Part shown: piece by piece, positions 24,898-34,095 of the stretch
Position numbering within the stretch: position 1 is the first letter of the stretch
Layout of the letters: each line of letters opens with the position of its first letter
Assembly: GCA_003326195.1 (NCBI GenBank)
Contig: LXQE01000075.1
Location: forward strand, 73,917-137,916
Source: Nostoc punctiforme NIES-2108
GTDB taxonomy: Bacteria; Cyanobacteriota; Cyanobacteriia; Cyanobacteriales; Nostocaceae
Length of the DNA stretch: 64,000 nt
Direction: 5' to 3'
Notes under the pieces: model-generated
What the model saw: the letters and a program-made list of their open reading frames with translations, nothing else
Told to the model about the DNA's origin: nothing
Database searches by the model: none
Translations under genes and position numbers: made by a program

Positions 24898-25590
24898 ATG
24901 AAAGTTAATCTACATACTCCAATTGAAGAAGTCCAAATTCAAATCATTCCTTTAATTGATGTCGTTTTTTGTATCCTGACATTTTTTTTATTAGCGGCTT
25001 TACAATTTACACGGCAACAGGCAATAAATGTTGATTTGCCTAAAGCCAGTCCTAGTACAGTCTCTGGAATAACGTCACAGAGTGGAAGTGTGATTGTTAC
25101 CATCGATGCTGTGGGCAATACTTACATAGAAAAACAGCCTGTAAAACAGGAAGATTTGAGACAGAGTTTAAAACAGTATTTGCAAGCAAACCCTAATGCC
25201 GTTGTCGTGCTGAATGCTTCGCGCACAGCAACTTACAATGATGTGATTGAGACATTAGATTTGCTAAGACAAGTAGGGGGCGATCGCGTTTCTTTGGGAA
25301 TTATTCCTGGCCCATCTCAACCACCTATAAACTCGCCTAACCAGCTGGCTATCCCCTTTTTCCCAATCAATCCTGGAACTGGTGCAGTACCAGGAATCAA
25401 TCCCGAAGGGAATATTACCCCAAAATTCCCCTTAGCACCTAATTCTGTACCCTTTCCTAGCATCACTCAGCCTCCAACTGGGCAAGGCATCAGTCCTATC
25501 AATCCTGGTATTTCTCCGGTGGTTCCTAACTCAGCAGCGCCTCAAGCGCCTATAGCACCCAAACAAACCCAACCTCCTCTTAAAAGATGA
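24898..25590 (+). CDS. ExbD/TolR-type biopolymer transport protein
   Basis: Partner of the channel protein upstream. The N-terminal membrane helix (IPLIDVVFCILTFFLLAAL) contains the key Asp of the proton path, and a periplasmic domain follows (VIVTIDAVGNTYIEKQPV, AVVVLNASRTATYNDVIETL). Residues from about 145 to 230 form a Pro/Asn/Ile-rich low-complexity tail that most ExbD proteins lack; it may span the peptidoglycan. Its length of 230 against about 140-150 is due to this tail. Confidence 0.88.
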   Translation: MKVNLHTPIEEVQIQIIPLIDVVFCILTFFLLAALQFTRQQAINVDLPKASPSTVSGITSQSGSVIVTIDAVGNTYIEKQPVKQEDLRQSLKQYLQANPNAVVVLNASRTATYNDVIETLDLLRQVGGDRVSLGIIPGPSQPPINSPNQLAIPFFPINPGTGAVPGINPEGNITPKFPLAPNSVPFPSITQPPTGQGISPINPGISPVVPNSAAPQAPIAPKQTQPPLKR

Positions 25591-25595
25591 GATAG

Positions 25596-25760
25596 GGGAA
25601 TGGGGAATTGGGGATGGGGCATAGTAGTTCCGAGTTCTGAGTTCTGAGTAAATAAGTGAAATTTCCCACTCAAGCACTTAGCATTGGCTCAAGGCCCCGC
25701 TACCGCTAACAGCACTCAGCACTCCTGAAGGGCATTGGGCATGGGTTATTCTCTTGTGTC
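25596..25760. repeat. STRR and dispersed repeats
   Basis: GGGGAATGGGGAATTGGGG-like units, TTCTGAG heptamers, then a partial copy of the dispersed CCCCGCTACCGCTAACAGCA unit (about 25697-25712). From 25760 to 26062 I see no gene. Confidence 0.7.
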
Positions 25761-26062
25761 CCTTGTCCCCCACTCATCACTCCCAATTCTCCCTTCAAGC
25801 CTTTTACCAAACCTAAAGATATCTAGAATAAATCTCGGCTAAAGAAAAAAAAGCTGCTAATTTACAAATAATTGGTTGAGCTTTAAAGATTTTTCCACCT
25901 ATAGATTGAGCAACATAATCACCAATTACCATCCACATTTCATACCAAATTGGGGAAGGATGTCCAAATAGGTTAACAGATTGAAAAGCGCTTGATACAA
26001 GCGTATTTCAGTGTGTCCTAATTACGAATTACAAATTACTAATTAGTATCAGGGGTTGTGGC

Positions 26063-26425
26063 ATGAATATCGTGACGCTTTTAATTGTTTGGGTAGTAAC
26101 AGCTATCAGCTTGTTGATAATTAGTAAATTGCCTTTGGGAGTTGAAATTGATACTCCTGGTAAAGCGTTTCTTTCTGCCGCAGTGCTTGGTATCGTGACG
26201 GCAATAATCAGACCAATTTTAAGCCTCATTTTTGCAGTACCAAATCTACTCACATTAGACTTATTATCCGGCATTTTCACATTTATGATTGCCGTGGTTT
26301 GTTTTAGTATTGCTGCTTGGTTAGTAGAAGGTTTTCGCCTGCGTTACGGGATTTGGAGTGCTGTTATTGGCGCATTTACGCTGACTATAATTAACAGCTT
26401 AATCTACAAAATATTGGGCGTCTAA
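26063..26425 (+). CDS. Phage holin family (DUF360-type) membrane protein
   Basis: A 120-residue protein with four closely spaced membrane segments, matching the mycobacteriophage holin 4 superfamily, which is widespread in bacteria outside phages. Visible features are PLGVEIDTPGKAFLSAAVLG after the first helix and a GIWSAVIGAFTLTIINSLI final helix. The name does not imply phage origin here: no phage genes are near, and the protein fills a conserved role in cyanobacterial genomes that is not defined. Confidence 0.8.
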   Translation: MNIVTLLIVWVVTAISLLIISKLPLGVEIDTPGKAFLSAAVLGIVTAIIRPILSLIFAVPNLLTLDLLSGIFTFMIAVVCFSIAAWLVEGFRLRYGIWSAVIGAFTLTIINSLIYKILGV

Positions 26426-26557
26426 AGCTAAGAGTTAGGAGTTAGGAGTGATGAGTTGTTAGTGACTCTAAACTCTGGCAATTTTAGATTTTGAATTTTG
26501 GATTGAAGTAAAAATCTCAAATCTAAAATTGAATAACTCCCATCTCCTAACTCTTAA

Positions 26558-27265
26558 CTATTCGTTGGAACTTGGAGGAGCAACTGGGGTAGTTGATTGT
26601 TGTTTACGTTGCTCGCGTTTTTTGCGATCGGCTGAGAGTATATCTGCCATCACTACTAGCGCTTGCGCCATTTTGTCTAGGTTAGAACGGTATAATTCCA
26701 AATCCTTATTGAGTTTGTCATCGGAGAGGTGCAAGCCAGCAGCGATCGCTTTTAGCGACTCAGTGAGTTGCTTTTCGTCTTTGACTAATTCGGGATCTGA
26801 TTGTTCTAATAACGAAAATACACCTATTGCGAACAAACGGTTGTATTTAAAGTTAGGATTATTGGCGATCGCTTGTAAGGTTGCTTGCAAGTCAGCATCT
26901 CGATCTAAGTGAGTAGTTTGGCCTAGCCACCCAATTAAATCTTTAACTGGCAAACCTTGAGCTACAGCTTGCAATCTCTGGGCATCCTGCCGATAGAGTT
27001 GCGGATCTGTTTCTATAGCCTGACATAAGGCGTTAAAAATTGATTCTTGATCCCGTTCTGGTTGATAGCCTTCCATGAAGCGATCAAAAGTAGTGACGAC
27101 ACCCAAGGCATAAATTGGATTGTAGCTAAAATCGATATTTACTGACAGCAGATGCATTTCCACCATCAATTCTTCTACTACCCGACGATAAATAGTGTTG
27201 ATCGGACGGGTGTGAAGATTGTAGAAAGTTCGCTTTGTATCAGAGACTGTACGGACGTTATTCAC
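26558..27265 (-). CDS. thf1: Thf1/Psb29, photosystem II biogenesis and thylakoid formation protein
   Basis: A 235-residue helical protein that binds FtsH proteases and is needed for photosystem II repair under high light. The family signature is the N-terminal VSDTKRTFYNLHTRPINTIYRRVVEELMVEMHLL region (start TVSDTKRTFYNL, then RRVVEELMVEMHLL), followed by ALGVVTTFDRFMEGYQPE and a coiled C-terminal part ending in a Gln/Pro/Ser tail. Length and motif order are standard. It is convergent with the holin-like gene and divergent from cpcT. Confidence 0.92.
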   Translation of the reverse strand: MNNVRTVSDTKRTFYNLHTRPINTIYRRVVEELMVEMHLLSVNIDFSYNPIYALGVVTTFDRFMEGYQPERDQESIFNALCQAIETDPQLYRQDAQRLQAVAQGLPVKDLIGWLGQTTHLDRDADLQATLQAIANNPNFKYNRLFAIGVFSLLEQSDPELVKDEKQLTESLKAIAAGLHLSDDKLNKDLELYRSNLDKMAQALVVMADILSADRKKREQRKQQSTTPVAPPSSNE

Positions 27266-27474
27266 AAAGAAAAAAGAAATGTTAAGGGCGACGTATCTTT
27301 ATTTTCTCGCTTAAAGGCTACTTTGCCAAGTTGAGCTTTGAGCGGGTTACGGTTTCATTTACAATATATACACATCAAAAGTATTTTATAAGCTTGTAAC
27401 TACAGCAAATAAGACCTTTTCTCCTAAAAAACTAGCCAAAAATTATTATCCTTAATGATTTATTTATTGTATTT

Positions 27475-28080
27475 ATGAACTTATCGCCGCAGTTAATTGC
27501 TTTAGGTGAGTATCTAGCTGGTGAATTTGATAATCGCGAACAAGCCATAGCAGAACCAGTTTGGTATGTCCACCTTTGCCTGTGGCAAAGACCGATTAAT
27601 CTGTTCACAGAAGATAGCATCACCTTATTTGCCGAACAGGCTAACGTTATTACTCTAGATAAACCTTACCGCCAGAGGGTTATCCGGTTGCGTCAAAGGA
27701 GCGACTCTGACGCAACTGTGGAAGTACAATATTATATGCCTCAAGATCCCGGTGCACTAAAAGGCGCAGGTGACAACCCTGCTCTACTAAAGACACTAAC
27801 ATCCGAACAATTAGATTTACTACCAGGTTGTATCCTAACAGTTACTCAAGAGAAACTAGCTGGCGATCGCTATAAGTTTACCGCTACCCCACTACCAGAG
27901 ACTCGTTGTAGCTTTACTTATCTTGGCAATAGCATCTACGTTTCTTTAGGTTTTGCAGCTACAGCAACAGAATTTCACAGCTACGACAAAGGAATTGATC
28001 CCGCAACTGGAAAAGCAACCTGGGGGGCGATTATGGGGCCTTATCGCTACACCAAGCGAAATCAGTATTCAATAAGGTAA
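27475..28080 (+). CDS. cpcT: Phycobiliprotein lyase CpcT
   Basis: CpcT/CpeT-family chromophore lyase, which attaches phycocyanobilin to Cys of phycobiliprotein beta subunits (Cys155-type site). Visible family stretches: LGEYLAGEFDNREQA, PVWYVHLCLWQRPI, VIRLRQRS, LLPGCILTVTQ and the C-terminal YDKGIDPATGKATWGAIMGPY. The length of 201 is standard. It lies alone, divergent from thf1, with an AT-rich 200-bp promoter region. Confidence 0.9.
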   Translation: MNLSPQLIALGEYLAGEFDNREQAIAEPVWYVHLCLWQRPINLFTEDSITLFAEQANVITLDKPYRQRVIRLRQRSDSDATVEVQYYMPQDPGALKGAGDNPALLKTLTSEQLDLLPGCILTVTQEKLAGDRYKFTATPLPETRCSFTYLGNSIYVSLGFAATATEFHSYDKGIDPATGKATWGAIMGPYRYTKRNQYSIR

Positions 28081-28136
28081 AGTTATGAGTTTTTGAGTTA
28101 TGAATCAACTTCTAGCTCTTAACTTCGAACTCTTTT

Positions 28137-28505
28137 TTAGCTGGCAATGCTACGAGGTACACCTTCTAAAGCTTCCTGTTCTGTTTCAAAGATTTCAAAA
28201 ACAGTATCCATCATCGTCACTTCAAACACGAGTTTGGCTTCTGGATGTACATTGCAGATGCGGAAACTGCCTTTGACTTTATCAGCATCACGCATTCCAG
28301 CTACCAAAGACGTAAGACCAGAACTATCAATAAAATTTACCTGAGCCAAATTTACAACTACATGGCGACTGAGTTTGGAAATACACTCTTGTAACTTCAG
28401 ACGAAATTGCCAAGCCGTGGTGATATCCAGACGGCCTGATGGTGTCAAGACGATAACAGTGTTTCCGTCTTGGGTTGTATAAGTTTTTTGGTCTATATGA
28501 ATCAC
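28137..28505 (-). CDS. STAS-domain anti-sigma factor antagonist
   Basis: A 122-residue SpoIIAA-like protein. The STAS core is GRLDITTAWQFRLKLQ, VVNLAQVNFIDSSGLTSLVAGM, where the Ser pair in DSSGL is the usual phosphorylation site, and FRICNVHPEAKLVFEVT. Such proteins work in partner-switching with a serine kinase and phosphatase; no such partner is adjacent. Start ATG at 28505. Confidence 0.85.
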   Translation of the reverse strand: MIHIDQKTYTTQDGNTVIVLTPSGRLDITTAWQFRLKLQECISKLSRHVVVNLAQVNFIDSSGLTSLVAGMRDADKVKGSFRICNVHPEAKLVFEVTMMDTVFEIFETEQEALEGVPRSIAS

Positions 28506-28649
28506 TAAAGCCCTCCCGGTGGCATTCCTTTTAAGATTAACTAGTGACAGAATTTTCTAATGCTGTCACTTGAGATTAACAAGCTATAGCTAAAATTGTC
28601 ACCTTTTTCGGCTAAGTGCTTAACTTTAGTAGTTATAACTCACCAAAAT

Positions 28650-28786
28650 AGTGGGAGAGAGGAGGGAGATGAGTGAGATGAAGGAGTCGGGGAAGATCAG
28701 GATAATTATCATAACTCCTAACTCCTAACTCCTAACTCAGCACTCAGCACGGGCTAAACGCCCCGCTACCGCTAATAGCACTCAAA
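28650..28786. repeat. STRR plus dispersed repeat copy
   Basis: CTCCTAA heptamers (about 28712-28735), then ACTCAGCACTCAGCACGGG leading into the GGGCTAAACGCCCCGCTACC unit at about 28749-28770. The same unit occurs near 25697 and 34058. Confidence 0.7.
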
Positions 28787-28787
28787 A

Positions 28788-29828
28788 TTATTTGGGTGTC
28801 CAATTAATCCAATCTTGAGGTTTAAGGAAAGTTTCATACAACTCGGCTTCAGGGGAATTGGGTTCCGGTTTATAGCCGTATTCCCAGCGCACTAGGGGAG
28901 GTAGGGACATGAGAATTGATTCGGTGCGTCCGTTGGTTTGCAGACCAAAAATAGTGCCTCGGTCATAAACCAAGTTAAATTCTACATAACGTCCCCGGCG
29001 GTAGAGTTGAAAATTCCGTTGGCGATCGCCATACTCTATCCCATGTCGCCGTTCTACAATTGGTACGTAGGCTGGTAAAAATGCTCTGCCACAGTCTTGC
29101 ACAAAGCCAAACAAATCTTCCCAATTGCGGGTTGCTGGTGTTCCCACCTGGTTGCTATAAATAGCAGCTTCCCCATTGGGATTTGGCCCGCGATATAAAG
29201 CACCTTGGCCATCTTGGTAATCAAAAAATAGACCACCGACGCCCCGTGTCTCATCACGATGCTTCAGGTAGAAATATTCATCACACCACTTCTTAAACAC
29301 TGGGTAATACTCTGGGTGGTGTTGGTCGCAAGCCTGCTTTAATGTTTTGTGTAGATGTGCCGCATCTTCAGCAAAGGGGTAATAAGGTGTCAAGTCAAGA
29401 CCGCCACCAAACCACCACACTGGCCCCGCTTCAAAGTAGCGATAATTTAGATGAACCGTGGGCACATAAGGATTGTGAGGATGTAATACCATTGAAGTGC
29501 CTGTGGCATAAAAGCCATGCCCTGCGGCTTCTGGGCGTTGAGCTAAAATCGAGGCTGGCAAATGGGAACCCCAAACTTCAGAAAAATTTACACCTGCTTG
29601 TTCAAATATTGCACCATCTCGCAGCACGCGCGATCGCCCTCCTCCTCCTTCTGGGCGTTCCCAACTATCTTCATTAAATTTAGCCACACCATCTAGTTTT
29701 GCCAATGATTCGGTAATTTCGTCTTGCAGTTGTTTCATAAACTGACTGACCCTAGTCTGGGCGTCAGGTGCTGGCAAAGACTTTGATGATTCTGCTTCTA
29801 CAGTTGGTGTTTGCGAGTTGGTCAACAT
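28788..29828 (-). CDS. hemF: Oxygen-dependent coproporphyrinogen III oxidase
   Basis: Converts coproporphyrinogen III to protoporphyrinogen IX using O2, in heme and chlorophyll synthesis. Visible signatures: [76 protein letters not shown] and [19 protein letters not shown] (long motifs given by parts). The length of 346 is normal. It appears to be monocistronic, with a repeat-rich 3' region. Confidence 0.93.
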   Translation of the reverse strand: MLTNSQTPTVEAESSKSLPAPDAQTRVSQFMKQLQDEITESLAKLDGVAKFNEDSWERPEGGGGRSRVLRDGAIFEQAGVNFSEVWGSHLPASILAQRPEAAGHGFYATGTSMVLHPHNPYVPTVHLNYRYFEAGPVWWFGGGLDLTPYYPFAEDAAHLHKTLKQACDQHHPEYYPVFKKWCDEYFYLKHRDETRGVGGLFFDYQDGQGALYRGPNPNGEAAIYSNQVGTPATRNWEDLFGFVQDCGRAFLPAYVPIVERRHGIEYGDRQRNFQLYRRGRYVEFNLVYDRGTIFGLQTNGRTESILMSLPPLVRWEYGYKPEPNSPEAELYETFLKPQDWINWTPK

Positions 29829-30061
29829 AGATTCCCGAACCTAAATTACAATTTCCAGAAAGCCACAAATTTTTCATTTTAAAATTTGGGGGAAACACGC
29901 GCCAACAATCTAGCTCTATTTGCCCAACCCGCTTTTTTCTTACTGGGTTAAGCATTTATACGATTGATAGGCATCACTAGAGTTATTTTCCCTCAAATGC
30001 GTATAGGCTTGTATATTGAATTAGTTTTTTTTGAAATTATTAATTGGAATATTCTGGTATA

Positions 30062-30080
30062 AAGACTAAATTTTAGTCTT
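30062..30080. promoter_or_regulatory. 19-bp palindrome upstream of the SRPBCC gene
   Basis: AAGACTAAATTTTAGTCTT is a near-complete palindrome within the 450-bp region between hemF and the gene at 30280. It is a possible operator; it could also be chance in AT-rich DNA. Confidence 0.25.
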
Positions 30081-30279
30081 AAGCTTGAAGTATCGAGGAT
30101 TTGACTGGTCTACTCAGAACTTTTTTGCCATATTGCTGATGTCGGCTGTTTGGGTCTGTATCGAATCGAGGCTTGTTATGTTTAGGGCATTTTTGAGTAA
30201 AGTTTTAATTTAGCAGTTGATCGTAGTTGCACGCCATACCAGAGTTACCAGAAAGTATCTAGGGAGGGGGATTAGGAAA

Positions 30280-30804
30280 ATGCAAGGTTGGTTATCCAAA
30301 TTCATCCACCGCAAACGTCGTCGGTTTTGCGCTTCTCTAGTGTGGACGTATCGAGAGATTAGTTCTGCTTCTGTAGATGAACTGTGGCAAAAAGTGGTTG
30401 ACTTAACAGATGTTTCCTGGCATCCGCAACTTAAGAGTACTAATGTCCCCCACGGATTAGTACCTAAACCAGGATTAATTTTTCAAGCTGTAACACGCTT
30501 TTCGCCGATTCCCATCAGAATTTTTGTGGAACGCGTCAATCCCAGAGAGATGCTGAGTATCCGAGTGATGGCGATTCCTGGAATAGAAGAACGGGTAACT
30601 TACCAAGTAGAGTCAACGGTTTGTGGTACTTGTTTGTCTTATTCTGTAACCTTACGGGGTTGGTTATCGCCCTTGATTTGGTCTTTATCCCGTCCTTATG
30701 CAGACCGCGTTGCACGATCTTTAGTCGAGGCAGTAGAAAAGACGGCATTACCAGCGGTATCTAGTAAGAAAAAATCTCTTAGTGACAGTTGTTTTGATTT
30801 TTAG
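30280..30804 (+). CDS. SRPBCC (START-like) family protein
   Basis: A small START/polyketide-cyclase fold protein of about 174 residues. After a very basic start (KFIHRKRRRF), the domain shows ISSASVDELWQKVVDLTDVSW, a hydrophobic cavity-forming centre, and the final long helix RPYADRVARSLVEAVEK. These proteins bind hydrophobic ligands; the ligand is unknown. The frame is open from a TTG at 30217, but the ATG at 30280 follows TTAGGAAA and fits the domain better. Confidence 0.7.
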   Translation: MQGWLSKFIHRKRRRFCASLVWTYREISSASVDELWQKVVDLTDVSWHPQLKSTNVPHGLVPKPGLIFQAVTRFSPIPIRIFVERVNPREMLSIRVMAIPGIEERVTYQVESTVCGTCLSYSVTLRGWLSPLIWSLSRPYADRVARSLVEAVEKTALPAVSSKKKSLSDSCFDF

Positions 30805-30812
30805 GTACTGCG

Positions 30813-30905
30813 GAAGAAGCAAGGGAGCGGGGAGCAGGGAGCAAGGGAGAAGAGTTTTTCTCTCTGCCCCCTGTCCTTGCCCCTCTGCCTCTTTTCAATT
30901 TCCAA
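30813..30905. repeat. GGGAGCAGGGAGC repeat cluster
   Basis: Purine heptamers (GGGAGCA-like) followed after about 25 bases by pyrimidine-rich inverse units (GCCCCTCTGCCTC). They resemble the array at 2210. Confidence 0.6.
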
Positions 30906-30948
30906 TGCCCAAACAAAGTTAAGATTCAATTAGGTAATAATGCTATTT

Positions 30949-30988
30949 GCTAAGTTTTATCACGGCACTAACAGTGATAAAACTTAGC
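30949..30988. terminator. Perfect 15-bp hairpin between the SRPBCC gene and mrp
   Basis: GCTAAGTTTTATCAC (30949-30963) pairs exactly with 30974-30988, loop of 10. No T-run follows on the plus strand, so this is either a weak terminator or a regulatory structure about 85 bp before mrp. Confidence 0.45.
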
Positions 30989-31071
30989 TGACCTTACTCA
31001 AGAAGGCATCCAGTTAATAGCTAAGATTTTCCCCACATAGTGTATTTATTCTTTTTGAATTTTGAATTTTT

Positions 31072-32142
31072 ATGTACGATGTCCTCGATTCCCGCTCTGT
31101 CTTAGAAATTTTGCGACCAGTGGAAGACCCAGAACTTCGCAAAAGTCTGGTAGAACTCAATATGATTCGCAACGTCACAATTGACGGTGGTAAGGTTAGT
31201 TTCACTTTAGTTTTAACCACCCCTGCCTGTCCTTTACGTGAATTTATTGTCGAAGATTGTCAGAAAGCGGTCAAAAAACTCCCAGGCGTTACAGATGTCA
31301 GCATAGAAGTGACGGCAGAAACACCGCAGCAAAAAAGTTTACCTGACCGCACTGGCATTTCTGGAGTCAAAAATATCATTGCTGTTTCCAGCGGTAAAGG
31401 TGGCGTTGGTAAAAGTACGGTTGCAGTGAATGTAGCAGTGGCTCTAGCTCAAACTGGGGCGAAAGTCGGCTTGCTAGATGCTGATATTTACGGGCCCAAT
31501 GACCCCACCATGCTAGGTTTGTCTGATGCTCAAATTACTGTGCGTTCTAGTGAAACAGGTGACATCTTGGAACCTGCTTTTAATCATGGCGTCAAATTAG
31601 TTTCAATGGGCTTTTTGATTGACCGAGATCAACCAGTTATTTGGCGGGGGCCTATGCTCAATGGTGTAATTCGCCAGTTTCTCTATCAAGTTGAATGGGG
31701 TGAACTGGACTATCTGATTGTAGATATGCCACCGGGAACCGGAGATGCTCAGTTAACTTTAACTCAAGCAGTGCCGATGGCAGGGGCAGTAATTGTCACC
31801 ACGCCGCAAAACGTAGCTCTGTTAGATTCTCGCAAGGGATTGCGGATGTTCCAGCAGATGAATGTTCCGGTATTGGGGATCGTGGAAAATATGAGCTATT
31901 TTATCCCCCCCGATCAACCAGATAAGCAATATGACATTTTTGGTTCCGGTGGTGGCTCCAAAACAGCTGCTGAATTGGGAGTGCCACTCTTGGGGTGCGT
32001 GCCGCTAGAGATTTCCACGCGAGTTGGTGGTGACAGTGGTGTACCGATAGTTGTTGGCGACCCAGATTCAGCTTCAGCAAAAGCATTAACAGCGATCGCT
32101 CTTACCATTGCTGGTAAAGTATCAGTTGCTGCCCTGACATAA
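31072..32142 (+). CDS. mrp: Mrp/ApbC-type iron-sulfur cluster carrier ATPase
   Basis: A cytosolic P-loop ATPase that carries Fe-S clusters to apoproteins. The N-terminal MIP18/DUF59 domain (about 1-90, ILRPVEDPELRKSLVELNMI) is followed by the deviant Walker A motif SSGKGGVGKSTVAVNVA (about 105-121), LLDADIYGPNDP, and DYLIVDMPPGTGDAQLT. The usual C-terminal CPxC cluster motif is not seen in its common form, as is typical for cyanobacterial members. Length 356. Confidence 0.9.
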   Translation: MYDVLDSRSVLEILRPVEDPELRKSLVELNMIRNVTIDGGKVSFTLVLTTPACPLREFIVEDCQKAVKKLPGVTDVSIEVTAETPQQKSLPDRTGISGVKNIIAVSSGKGGVGKSTVAVNVAVALAQTGAKVGLLDADIYGPNDPTMLGLSDAQITVRSSETGDILEPAFNHGVKLVSMGFLIDRDQPVIWRGPMLNGVIRQFLYQVEWGELDYLIVDMPPGTGDAQLTLTQAVPMAGAVIVTTPQNVALLDSRKGLRMFQQMNVPVLGIVENMSYFIPPDQPDKQYDIFGSGGGSKTAAELGVPLLGCVPLEISTRVGGDSGVPIVVGDPDSASAKALTAIALTIAGKVSVAALT

Positions 32143-32302
32143 TTATAAATTTTAATTTCTATCTACTTCCTGAGCTATAGCTTGGGAATACTAGGGACTG
32201 GGTGTTAGGGATTAGGGAAGTTGGGGAAGAATAACTATTGAATATTGACTAATTCCCAATTCCCAATTCCCAACAATTAAAGCTAAAGTCTAAACTGGCA
32301 CA

Positions 32303-33616
32303 ATGTTGTTAAAACGATCGCTCCCCAAAATTCGCTGGAAGTCTTGGGTTAAGCCCTGGCAGCAAGTAGATTGGCTACTTTTTTGTTTGCCGATTGCTGT
32401 CAGTATTTTTGGCGGACTGATGATTCTCAGTACGGAACTGAAGCAGCCAGTAACTGACTGGTGGTGGCACTGGATGGTAGCGGGTATCGGCGTGCTTATA
32501 GCCCTATTTTTATCTCGCATCCGTTACGAACTCTTGATGCAGTGGCACTGGGTAACATACACACTGACGAACTTCAGTTTAATCGCCGTGATGATTGCTG
32601 GTACTAGCGCCAAAGGGGCGCAGCGGTGGATTAGTATCGCCGGCTTTAACGTGCAACCCTCAGAATTTGCCAAAGTCGGCATGATTATCACCTTAGCAGC
32701 CTTGCTACACAGGCGGACTGCTTCTAGTCTCGAAGGTGTTTTCCGCGTTCTGGCAATCACCGCTATACCTTGGGGACTAGTATTTTTACAGCCAGATTTA
32801 GCAACATCACTGGTATTTGGTGCGATCGTCTTAGGAATGCTTTACTGGGCAAATGCTAACCCAGGCTGGTTAATTCTGATGATTTCTCCGGTGGTTGCCG
32901 CCATTTTGTTTAGTATATCTTGGCCTTTAACAGAGCCGATAGTTTTATTCAAAGAACTATCTTTTGGCCCATTAGGATTAATTTGGTCAGTTGCAATGGC
33001 TATTGTGGGCTGGCAAACTCTTCCCTGGCGTCGATTTGGTTTAAGTGCTATCGGTGCATGGACTCTCAATATACTGGGTGGTGAATTAGGAGTCTTCGCC
33101 TGGAACCATGTTTTGAAAGAGTATCAAAAAGACCGACTAACTGTATTCATGAATCCCGATCACGATCCACTCGGTGCTGGATATCACTTAATCCAATCTC
33201 GCATTGCTATTGGTGCTGGTGAAATTTGGGGATGGGGTCTGTTTAAGGGACCAATGACGCAACTGAATTTCGTACCGGAACAGCATACAGACTTTATTTT
33301 CTCCGCAGTGGGGGAAGAATTCGGTTTTGTTGGTTGTTTAGTAGTACTGTTTGTCTTCTGCTTAATTTGCTTCCGTCTACTGCATATTGCCCAAACCGCC
33401 AAAGATAACTTTGGTTCCTTGTTGGCTATTGGCGTTTTGTCCATGATTGTGTTTCAGCTGATTGTCAACATTGGCATGACTGTTGGTTTAGCACCTGTGG
33501 CAGGAATTCCCCTACCCTGGATGAGTTATGGGCGTTCTGCGATGCTAACCAACTTCATTTCCTTGGGAATAGTAGAATCGGTAGCAAATTTTCGACAAAG
33601 ACAGAAGTATTATTGA
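32303..33616 (+). CDS. rodA: Rod shape-determining protein RodA
   Basis: SEDS-family peptidoglycan glycosyltransferase for lateral wall growth, working with a class B penicillin-binding protein. About ten membrane segments are seen. Conserved stretches: GAQRWISIAGFNVQPSEFAKV, FLQPDLATSLVF with the functional Asp, GAGYHLIQSRIAIGAGEIWGWG, PEQHTDFIFSAVGEEFGF, and the closing GIPLPWMSYGRSAMLTNFI (each motif cut short). Length 437 is normal. It appears to be monocistronic. Confidence 0.92.
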   Translation: MLLKRSLPKIRWKSWVKPWQQVDWLLFCLPIAVSIFGGLMILSTELKQPVTDWWWHWMVAGIGVLIALFLSRIRYELLMQWHWVTYTLTNFSLIAVMIAGTSAKGAQRWISIAGFNVQPSEFAKVGMIITLAALLHRRTASSLEGVFRVLAITAIPWGLVFLQPDLATSLVFGAIVLGMLYWANANPGWLILMISPVVAAILFSISWPLTEPIVLFKELSFGPLGLIWSVAMAIVGWQTLPWRRFGLSAIGAWTLNILGGELGVFAWNHVLKEYQKDRLTVFMNPDHDPLGAGYHLIQSRIAIGAGEIWGWGLFKGPMTQLNFVPEQHTDFIFSAVGEEFGFVGCLVVLFVFCLICFRLLHIAQTAKDNFGSLLAIGVLSMIVFQLIVNIGMTVGLAPVAGIPLPWMSYGRSAMLTNFISLGIVESVANFRQRQKYY

Positions 33617-33624
33617 TTCGTCAT

Positions 33625-33735
33625 TAGTCATTTGTCCTTTGTCCTACCCTGCGGGTACTCCTTCGCAGAACTCGTAGAGTAGCCGCTGGCGCGTCTATGT
33701 CCTTTGTTAATGACTAATGACAAATGACTATTAAC
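33625..33735. repeat. Inverted STRR element with a Nostoc palindromic core
   Basis: CATTAGTCATTTGTCCTTTG on the left and ATGACTAATGACAAATGACT on the right are imperfect inverses. They enclose a CCCTGCGGGTACTCC...GCGCGTCT core. It has the form of a non-autonomous element. Confidence 0.5.
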
Positions 33736-33776
33736 AAGTATTAAGCTATTAAAAGGAAACAAGCGAGGCTAAAAAA

Positions 33777-33974
33777 ATGATTCTGCCTGGAGCAACTGTT
33801 CGCGTCAAGAATCCCGCAGATACCTATTATCGCTACGAAGGACTCGTGCAACGGGTGAGTGACGGCAAAGTAGCCGTATTATTTGAAGGTGGTAACTGGG
33901 ATAAATTAGTTACCTTCCGCCTGAGCGAATTGGAACTCGTAGAAACCACCGCTGGACGGAAAAAAGCCAAATAA
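33777..33974 (+). CDS. ndhS: NAD(P)H-quinone oxidoreductase subunit S
   Basis: A 65-residue SH3-like subunit of the photosynthetic NDH-1 complex that helps ferredoxin dock. The sequence is very close to cyanobacterial NdhS as I know it: [52 protein letters not shown], with a basic C terminus. AAAAGGAAACAAGCGAGG lies before the ATG. It sits in a cluster of short repeats between rodA and the HAS-barrel gene. Confidence 0.88.
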   Translation: MILPGATVRVKNPADTYYRYEGLVQRVSDGKVAVLFEGGNWDKLVTFRLSELELVETTAGRKKAK

Positions 33975-34013
33975 GACTTAGTTAGGAGTGAGAAGTTAGG
34001 AGTTAGGAGTTAT

Positions 34014-34094
34014 GATTCCTCAACTCATAACTCGTGAACTCCTAACTCTTAACTCAGCACGGGCTAAACGCCCCGCTATCGCTAACAGCACTCC
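34014..34094. repeat. STRR plus dispersed repeat copy before the HAS-barrel gene
   Basis: AGGAGTT/AACTCCT heptamers, then AACTCAGCACGGGCTAAACG and CCCCGCTATCGCTAACAGCA up to the ATG at 34096. This unit also occurs near 28749 (full) and 25697 (partial). Confidence 0.7.
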
Positions 34095-34095
34095 C

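Noticed and set aside
26063..26425. Prophage remnant suggested by the holin family name
   Set aside because: No other phage gene is nearby, and this family is common as a chromosomal membrane protein.
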